From assembly GCA_044225565.1 (NCBI GenBank), contig JBGAIL010000045.1:1-28658 (forward strand): 28,658 nt of DNA, in the 5' to 3' direction. The position numbers and the translations under genes are program-made. Shown here piece by piece: positions 24,252-28,658 of the stretch. A model generated the notes under the pieces. The model ran no database searches. It was not told where the DNA came from and saw only the letters and a list, made by a program, of their open reading frames with translations. Position 1 is the first letter of the stretch; each line of letters begins with the position of its first letter. This DNA comes from CAVXAE01 sp044225565 (GTDB lineage Bacteria > Pseudomonadota > Gammaproteobacteria > Steroidobacterales > Steroidobacteraceae).

Positions 24252-26447
24252 ATGAACACTCGCACGTCGGTACTGGTAAGGCTCGCCGTGAGCGCTGCGA
24301 TCGCGGCTGACGCCCAGGCTCAGGAAGCCCAGAAGGCGCAGGCCGAGACCCCGGATTCGGTGGAAGAAGTGATCGTCCAGGGGGAGCGCGTCTTCTTCCG
24401 CCCCACCGAGGCGTCCAGCGGCACGAAGTTTCCGCTGTCCATCTTCGATACACCGCAATCGATCAGCTCGATCACCGGAGACATCATCGAGACCTTCCGG
24501 CCCGCCGACCGCACGCAGCTCACCAGTTACGTCGCCGGCGCAGCCACCGAGTCGGATTCCTCGGGTTTCGACGATACCTTCGGCTCGATGACGATGCGCG
24601 GCTTCATGCTCAGCGAGGACAACGGTTACAAGATCAACGGCTTCAGCACCCTGGGGATCTTCCGCCCCGATCTGGCCGTGGTGGACCGGGTCGAGTTCGT
24701 GAAAGGCCCGACGGCGATCGTCTACGGCGTGAATGACTACGGCGGAGTGATCAACACGATCATCAAGAAGCCGCAGGACAAGGCCGCGACTTCCTTCGGG
24801 GCTGGCGTCGGCACCAATGATTTCCACCGCTTCGAAGGAGATGTGACCGGGCCCATCGGCGACACTGCGCTCGACTACCGCCTCATCGCGGCGTACGAGA
24901 AGCGCGGTTTCGAAGCGAAAGGTGAAGACTCGCATCACCTCACCGTGATGCCGGCGCTCAGCTGGAATCTCGGCGAGGCGACGCGCGTGAACCTGACGGC
25001 GTTCTACCATTCCGAGACGATCCATCCGTGCAATCAGTACGATCTGACGCTCGACGGGAACGGGGAGCTGAGCTTCCCTTACAGCGCCGATCCCCGCATC
25101 TGCCGCTACGCGCCCCAGACGCAGTACAAGGGTGAGCACAAGCAGGCCATCGCGGACTTTCGCCACGATCTCGGCGAGGGGCGCTATCTCACGGGCCAGG
25201 TGGGCTGGACGGACACTTCGAGCAAGACTTCGCGGATATACATCTACAACTTCTACGGCCCGGCCGCGCCCTTCACCGGCGTCTACAACCAGAGTCACCA
25301 GTTCGAGCTGGAGACTTACGACGCCGAGTTCGCGTTCGGGCAGGAATTCGAGGCTTTCGGCCGCACTCACCAGCTGCTGATCGGAGCGGAGTACCGCAAG
25401 CTCAAACGCGACAGACCTACTTATCAGTACGTCTACATTGGACAAACGGACATGTTCAACCCGGATTTCTCCTTCGTCGACCTCGACGACCCCGCCATGC
25501 AGTCGCCGGTGGATGGGTTCGAGAGACAGGACGACAACCGCTATGCGGTTTCCGCCCAACTCCTCTTCAAGGCGACCGACCGCCTTTCGGTGCTCGCGGG
25601 AGCGCGCTTTTCTTACATCGATTTCACCTATGCGAACGCGGACGTCATCACGGGCGGAATCGACCCGGACTACGGCCCGTTCTCCGTCTCCGCATCGGAT
25701 ACCCTGAGCAGCGTGACTCCGCGCCTGGGAGTGACGTATTCGATAACCCCTCACATCAATGCCTTCGCGAGCTACAGCGAGGGCTTCATCCCGCAGGTCG
25801 GCACCACGAGATCCCTGGGCATCATCGACCCGGAGACCGGGAAACAGTACGAAGCCGGCTTGAAGGGTGAGTTCTTCGGTGGGGCGCTGGGAAGCTCGAT
25901 CAGCTACTACACCATTCGCCGCAAAGGCGTGGCGGCCACCGATCCTGCCAATACCCCGGGACAGAATTTCGTGGTGGCGGGGCGATCGCAGAAGCACGAA
26001 GGGGTCGAGCTCGAGGTGATGGGAACCATCGCCACCAGGCTCAACATGGTGCTGACCTACGCCCACCAGGACGCGAAGATCACCTCCAACCTGGACTCTC
26101 CGGAACTGGCCGGCAGAAGGGTGCCTGCCGTTCCCGACTCTCTGGCGAGCCTGCACCTCAACTACGAGCTCGATGGCGGGCCGCTGGATGGCCTGCAGAT
26201 CGGCGGCGGAGTGAGCTACTCCGGTGCTTACTACAACCGGGAGGACGATTTCCGTTTCAGGATCCCGGGTCGGAAGATGGTGAACTTCACGCTCGCGTAC
26301 CCCGCGACGGAGCGGTTGCACCTGCAGCTGGTGGTCAACAACGTGACGGACGAGGACGGCTTCTACACCAACGGCAGCTCGAGGTTCAGCAGCTTCAATC
26401 GGCAGGAGCCCAGGGAGGCGCGTCTGTATTTGAAGTACGAGTTCTAG
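24252..26447 (+). CDS. TonB-dependent siderophore-type outer-membrane receptor
   Basis: This 731-residue receptor has a rather short signal peptide (about 1-23, VLVRLAVSAAIAADAQAQ), a TonB-box-like segment (EEVIVQG, 38-44) and a plug domain (about 62-175) with FDTPQSISSITGDIIE, MTMRGFMLSEDNGYKINGF and VDRVEFVKGPTAIVYG. A 22-strand barrel follows, closing with ARLYLKYEF. The pattern (DTPQSIS start of plug, VEFVKGP) is that of TonB-dependent siderophore receptors. It has no STN domain, so it does not signal to a sigma factor, unlike the receptor at 10636-13128. ATG 24252 follows a run of seven G's. Two cysteines in one barrel loop (HPCNQYD, PRICRY) may pair. It is coupled to the next gene, 2 bases apart. 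Confidence 0.87.
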   Translation: MNTRTSVLVRLAVSAAIAADAQAQEAQKAQAETPDSVEEVIVQGERVFFRPTEASSGTKFPLSIFDTPQSISSITGDIIETFRPADRTQLTSYVAGAATESDSSGFDDTFGSMTMRGFMLSEDNGYKINGFSTLGIFRPDLAVVDRVEFVKGPTAIVYGVNDYGGVINTIIKKPQDKAATSFGAGVGTNDFHRFEGDVTGPIGDTALDYRLIAAYEKRGFEAKGEDSHHLTVMPALSWNLGEATRVNLTAFYHSETIHPCNQYDLTLDGNGELSFPYSADPRICRYAPQTQYKGEHKQAIADFRHDLGEGRYLTGQVGWTDTSSKTSRIYIYNFYGPAAPFTGVYNQSHQFELETYDAEFAFGQEFEAFGRTHQLLIGAEYRKLKRDRPTYQYVYIGQTDMFNPDFSFVDLDDPAMQSPVDGFERQDDNRYAVSAQLLFKATDRLSVLAGARFSYIDFTYANADVITGGIDPDYGPFSVSASDTLSSVTPRLGVTYSITPHINAFASYSEGFIPQVGTTRSLGIIDPETGKQYEAGLKGEFFGGALGSSISYYTIRRKGVAATDPANTPGQNFVVAGRSQKHEGVELEVMGTIATRLNMVLTYAHQDAKITSNLDSPELAGRRVPAVPDSLASLHLNYELDGGPLDGLQIGGGVSYSGAYYNREDDFRFRIPGRKMVNFTLAYPATERLHLQLVVNNVTDEDGFYTNGSSRFSSFNRQEPREARLYLKYEF

Positions 26448-26449
26448 TC

Positions 26450-28033
26450 GTGAAGCCACGGATCGGCTGGGGGCTTTGCGCCCTGCCGGTGCTCGCCACC
26501 AGCTTCGGCCTCGCCACTGCCAGCGCCGAAGTTCCCGACGAGAGAGCAATCACCGCTTACGCGGAGCATGCGCTGCAGGTCTGGCAGGTGCCGGGCATGG
26601 CGATCGCAGTCGTCGAAGATGGGCAGGCGGCGTTCGCAGGTGGAATCGGTGTGCGCGAGCTCGGCAGGCCCGAGCGCATGGACGCCGACACCGTGTTCAA
26701 CATCGGCTCGGTCACCAAGGCTTTCGCCGCCATGGCCGCGGCGATCGCCGTGGATCGTGGCCAGATCGAATGGGACGAGCCCGTCATCCGGTGGCTTCCC
26801 GGGTTTCGGGTGCGTGATCCCTATGCCACGGCGGAAGCGACGTTTCGCGACCTCTTCGCGCACCGGGTCGGCGTCGCCGGGTTCTATGTGAACGGCCTCG
26901 CGCTGTCCCGCCAGGAGATGGTCCGCATCATCCAGTACGAGAAGCCGCGCATGCCTTTCCGTGCCGGCCACGTGTATTCCAATGTGCTCTATGGAGCGGC
27001 GGGCCTGGCAGTCGCCAACGCAGTCGGCTCGAGCTGGGACGATCACATCCGCGCGGTGATCTTCGAGCCATTGGGCATGAGCTCGAGTTCGACCACGGCG
27101 CTCGCCCTTGCCGAATCGCCCAATCGCGCGTCGTCCCATCTGAGAGGTCGCGATGGCGTGCTGAGGCTCGACCCGTTCCGTCCGCACGGCTGGTGGAGCA
27201 TGGACAATCACGCGGCGGCCGGTGCGGTCAACTCGACGGCGCGGGACATGGCCAGATGGCTCGAGTTCCAGCTGGGCGACGGCCGCTTTCGCGGCCGCCG
27301 CCTTCTCTCCCAGGAGGCTTTCGCCGAGACACATCTGGATCAGGCCATCCATCATTCGAGCTGGCGAGGCCACCCTCAACCAGGGATCGTCCCGGGATTC
27401 ACGGACTCGCCATCCAACTACACCCTGGGCTGGCGCTCGAGCCACTATCACAAGGAGCACATCCTGTCGCATGGAGGCCTGATCAGGGGACACGGATCCA
27501 TCGCGCTCATCCATCCGGGCGGCCGCTTCGGGGTGTTCGTGTTCGCCAACGCACGCGAGGGCGCGCGGGGGCTCGCCGACGGCGTGGCGCAGTGGATCCT
27601 TGATCGGCATCTGAAGCTCCCGGAACGGGACTGGGCTCGGATCCAGAAGCGCAATTACGACGAGAAGCAGCGCGCTGAAGCGCAGAAGGAGAGGGAGCTG
27701 CTGCAACGGCCCGCGCTGGTGCAGCCGGCGCCGGCTCCATTGAGCGCCTTCGTGGGAACCTACCAGGCGGTGGACGGCTGGGAGCGTTACGTGATCTCCC
27801 TGCAGGATGGAAAGCTGCGTCTGGAGCTCCAGCAGATGGCCGAGCCTTACTTCGCGATCCTGGATCACTGGAACAGCGACGTTTTCCGGCCCGCCTGGAA
27901 CGAGACCGTGACGGAGTACGAGCTCGCCGATCTCGTCAACTTCACGTTCGGCGCGCAGGATGAAGTCCGCTCGATGGTGTTTTTTCACGCGTGGACGGAT
28001 GCGCGCGAGGAGTTCTTGTACCTGCGACGATAG
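26450..28033 (+). CDS. Secreted serine hydrolase, class C beta-lactamase/esterase family
   Basis: The product is a 527-residue exported hydrolase with a signal peptide (1-26, cleavage after ATASA). The penicillin-binding-protein-like catalytic fold has the nucleophile Ser87 and Lys90 in SVTK, Tyr176 in YSN, and His341-Gly-Gly in place of KTG. This combination is typical of the AmpC/EstB/DD-peptidase superfamily, whose members cleave amides, esters or D-peptides. A linker of charged residues (about 400-425) leads to a C-terminal DUF3471-like beta domain (about 430-527). The GTG start is two bases after the receptor stop, so translation is probably coupled. A periplasmic hydrolase acting on the ligand imported by the receptor (for example a peptidic or ester siderophore) is a reasonable guess. 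True beta-lactam resistance is not implied. Confidence 0.85.
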   Translation: MKPRIGWGLCALPVLATSFGLATASAEVPDERAITAYAEHALQVWQVPGMAIAVVEDGQAAFAGGIGVRELGRPERMDADTVFNIGSVTKAFAAMAAAIAVDRGQIEWDEPVIRWLPGFRVRDPYATAEATFRDLFAHRVGVAGFYVNGLALSRQEMVRIIQYEKPRMPFRAGHVYSNVLYGAAGLAVANAVGSSWDDHIRAVIFEPLGMSSSSTTALALAESPNRASSHLRGRDGVLRLDPFRPHGWWSMDNHAAAGAVNSTARDMARWLEFQLGDGRFRGRRLLSQEAFAETHLDQAIHHSSWRGHPQPGIVPGFTDSPSNYTLGWRSSHYHKEHILSHGGLIRGHGSIALIHPGGRFGVFVFANAREGARGLADGVAQWILDRHLKLPERDWARIQKRNYDEKQRAEAQKERELLQRPALVQPAPAPLSAFVGTYQAVDGWERYVISLQDGKLRLELQQMAEPYFAILDHWNSDVFRPAWNETVTEYELADLVNFTFGAQDEVRSMVFFHAWTDAREEFLYLRR

Positions 28034-28092
28034 CTAGCCCATGTTGGCGTGCGAGGCGACCTCACGGAGCAACCGTCGGAGGGGAAGAAATC

Positions 28093-28658
28093 ATGAGCTC
28101 GGGGAGGCCGGCTCCGCAGAATTCCAGGGCGGCCCTGTTCGCTGCGATGGCGGCGCAGCAGCGCGGCGATCTTCAGGCGGCGATCGCAAGCTACCAGCAG
28201 ATCCTGCAGCGCGAGCCCCGCAACGCCGATGCCTGGCTGCATCTGGGCATCGCGATGCACCGCACGAGCAACAGGGATCTCGCGGAAAACGCGTTCCTGC
28301 GCAGCCTCGCCCTGGATGAGAGCTCGCACGCCGCCCACTTGAATCTCGGCACGCTGTATTTTCGGGAAAGGAAGTTCGCCGAGGCGCGCCCCTATCTGGC
28401 GGCGGCATTCCGGCTGAACGAATCGGACGTTCGAGCCCCCACACTGCTGGGGCGTATCGCCGATGAAGAGGGTCTTCATTCCGAGGCGGTCGAGCATTTC
28501 CAGCGCGCCGTGGCGCTGCGGCCGGACGACGTCAAGCTGGTGCGCTCCCTCGTGCGCAGCCTGAGTCTTGCGGGCTCTCACGACGAAGCGCTCGACTGGA
28601 TCCTGCTGGCGGCAGACCGCAATCCTGCGCAGATGGAGCTGCGGATCGAGCTCGCACT
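28093..28658 (+). CDS. Tetratricopeptide-repeat protein, N-terminal part
   Basis: 188 codons are visible before the window ends. From residue 13 the chain is helical TPR repeats: AAMAAQQRGDLQAAIASYQQILQREP, AWLHLGIAMHRTSNRDLAENAFLRSLAL, AHLNLGTLYFRERKFAEARPYLAAAF, LLGRIADEEGLHSEAVEHFQRAVAL and a fifth. TPRs bind partner proteins. In many proteins near TonB receptors they precede a catalytic domain such as a sulfotransferase or hydroxylase, but nothing of that kind can be seen here. There is no signal peptide. ATG 28093 is preceded by GGAGGGG (28077-28083). The 59-nt gap to the hydrolase has no visible terminator, so co-transcription is likely. Confidence 0.8.
   Translation, partial: MSSGRPAPQNSRAALFAAMAAQQRGDLQAAIASYQQILQREPRNADAWLHLGIAMHRTSNRDLAENAFLRSLALDESSHAAHLNLGTLYFRERKFAEARPYLAAAFRLNESDVRAPTLLGRIADEEGLHSEAVEHFQRAVALRPDDVKLVRSLVRSLSLAGSHDEALDWILLAADRNPAQMELRIELA

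Noticed and set aside
24117..26549. An 810-codon open frame antisense to the siderophore receptor
   Set aside because: Its product is rich in Arg, His, Glu and Val with no recognisable fold; it mirrors codon bias of the receptor on the other strand, as is usual in GC-rich genomes.
26450..28033. True AmpC beta-lactamase (antibiotic resistance gene)
   Set aside because: The third motif is HGG instead of KTG and a DUF3471-like C-terminal domain is present; these mark the broader esterase/peptidase family.
1..28658. Mobile element, prophage or CRISPR carrying the mer-like pair or the catabolic operon
   Set aside because: I found no transposase, integrase, terminal repeats, tRNA or regular short repeats around either region.

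Overview
This is a GC-rich chromosomal window from a Gram-negative bacterium. TonB-dependent receptors, an outer-membrane porin, a complete kdp set and a Tn501-type MerR regulator all point to Pseudomonadota, most likely a gamma- or betaproteobacterium. The lineage is inferred from gene families; there is no rRNA or marker gene to fix it. I see no tRNA, rRNA, insertion sequence, prophage or CRISPR array.

Region 1 (1-7279, + strand) is a tightly packed catabolic-looking operon. It holds the end of a ring-hydroxylating dioxygenase beta subunit, an acyl-CoA ligase, a thiolase-fold protein, a DUF35 (Zn ribbon/OB)-SDR fusion, a second SDR, a KynB-type cyclase/hydrolase and a valine-pyruvate-type aminotransferase. 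The first four junctions are all 4-nt ATGA/GTGA overlaps, so the genes are probably translationally coupled. The set suggests ring oxidation, CoA activation and C-C bond cleavage or formation, but the substrate cannot be read from the sequence. Two members have altered catalytic positions.

Region 2 (7281-9152) holds a VOC/PhnB-like protein and a glutaredoxin-MauE membrane fusion, both on the - strand, divergent from a MerR regulator. The divergent spacer carries a near-exact mer operator/promoter of the mercury-resistance type, and the regulator has the three mercury-ligand cysteines. The controlled gene, however, is a glutaredoxin-membrane protein and not merTPA. This is the most interesting item in the window.

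Region 3 (9186-14812, - strand) holds an APC-family amino-acid permease and a FecI-FecR-FecA style cell-surface signalling set. The TonB receptor, with its STN signalling domain, is intact. The ECF sigma factor carries two frame breaks and fecR carries one. These are either real decay or indel errors in the sequence.

Region 4 (15086-23987, + strand) is a full potassium-scavenging locus: TorF-type porin, a 32-residue membrane peptide, kdpF, kdpA, kdpB, kdpC, kdpD, kdpE. KdpB is frameshifted in the actuator domain, where about 8 bases appear to be missing. All other kdp genes are intact.

Region 5 (24252-28658, + strand) holds a TonB-dependent siderophore-type receptor. Two bases after its stop comes a secreted class C beta-lactamase-like serine hydrolase, then a TPR protein cut by the window edge.
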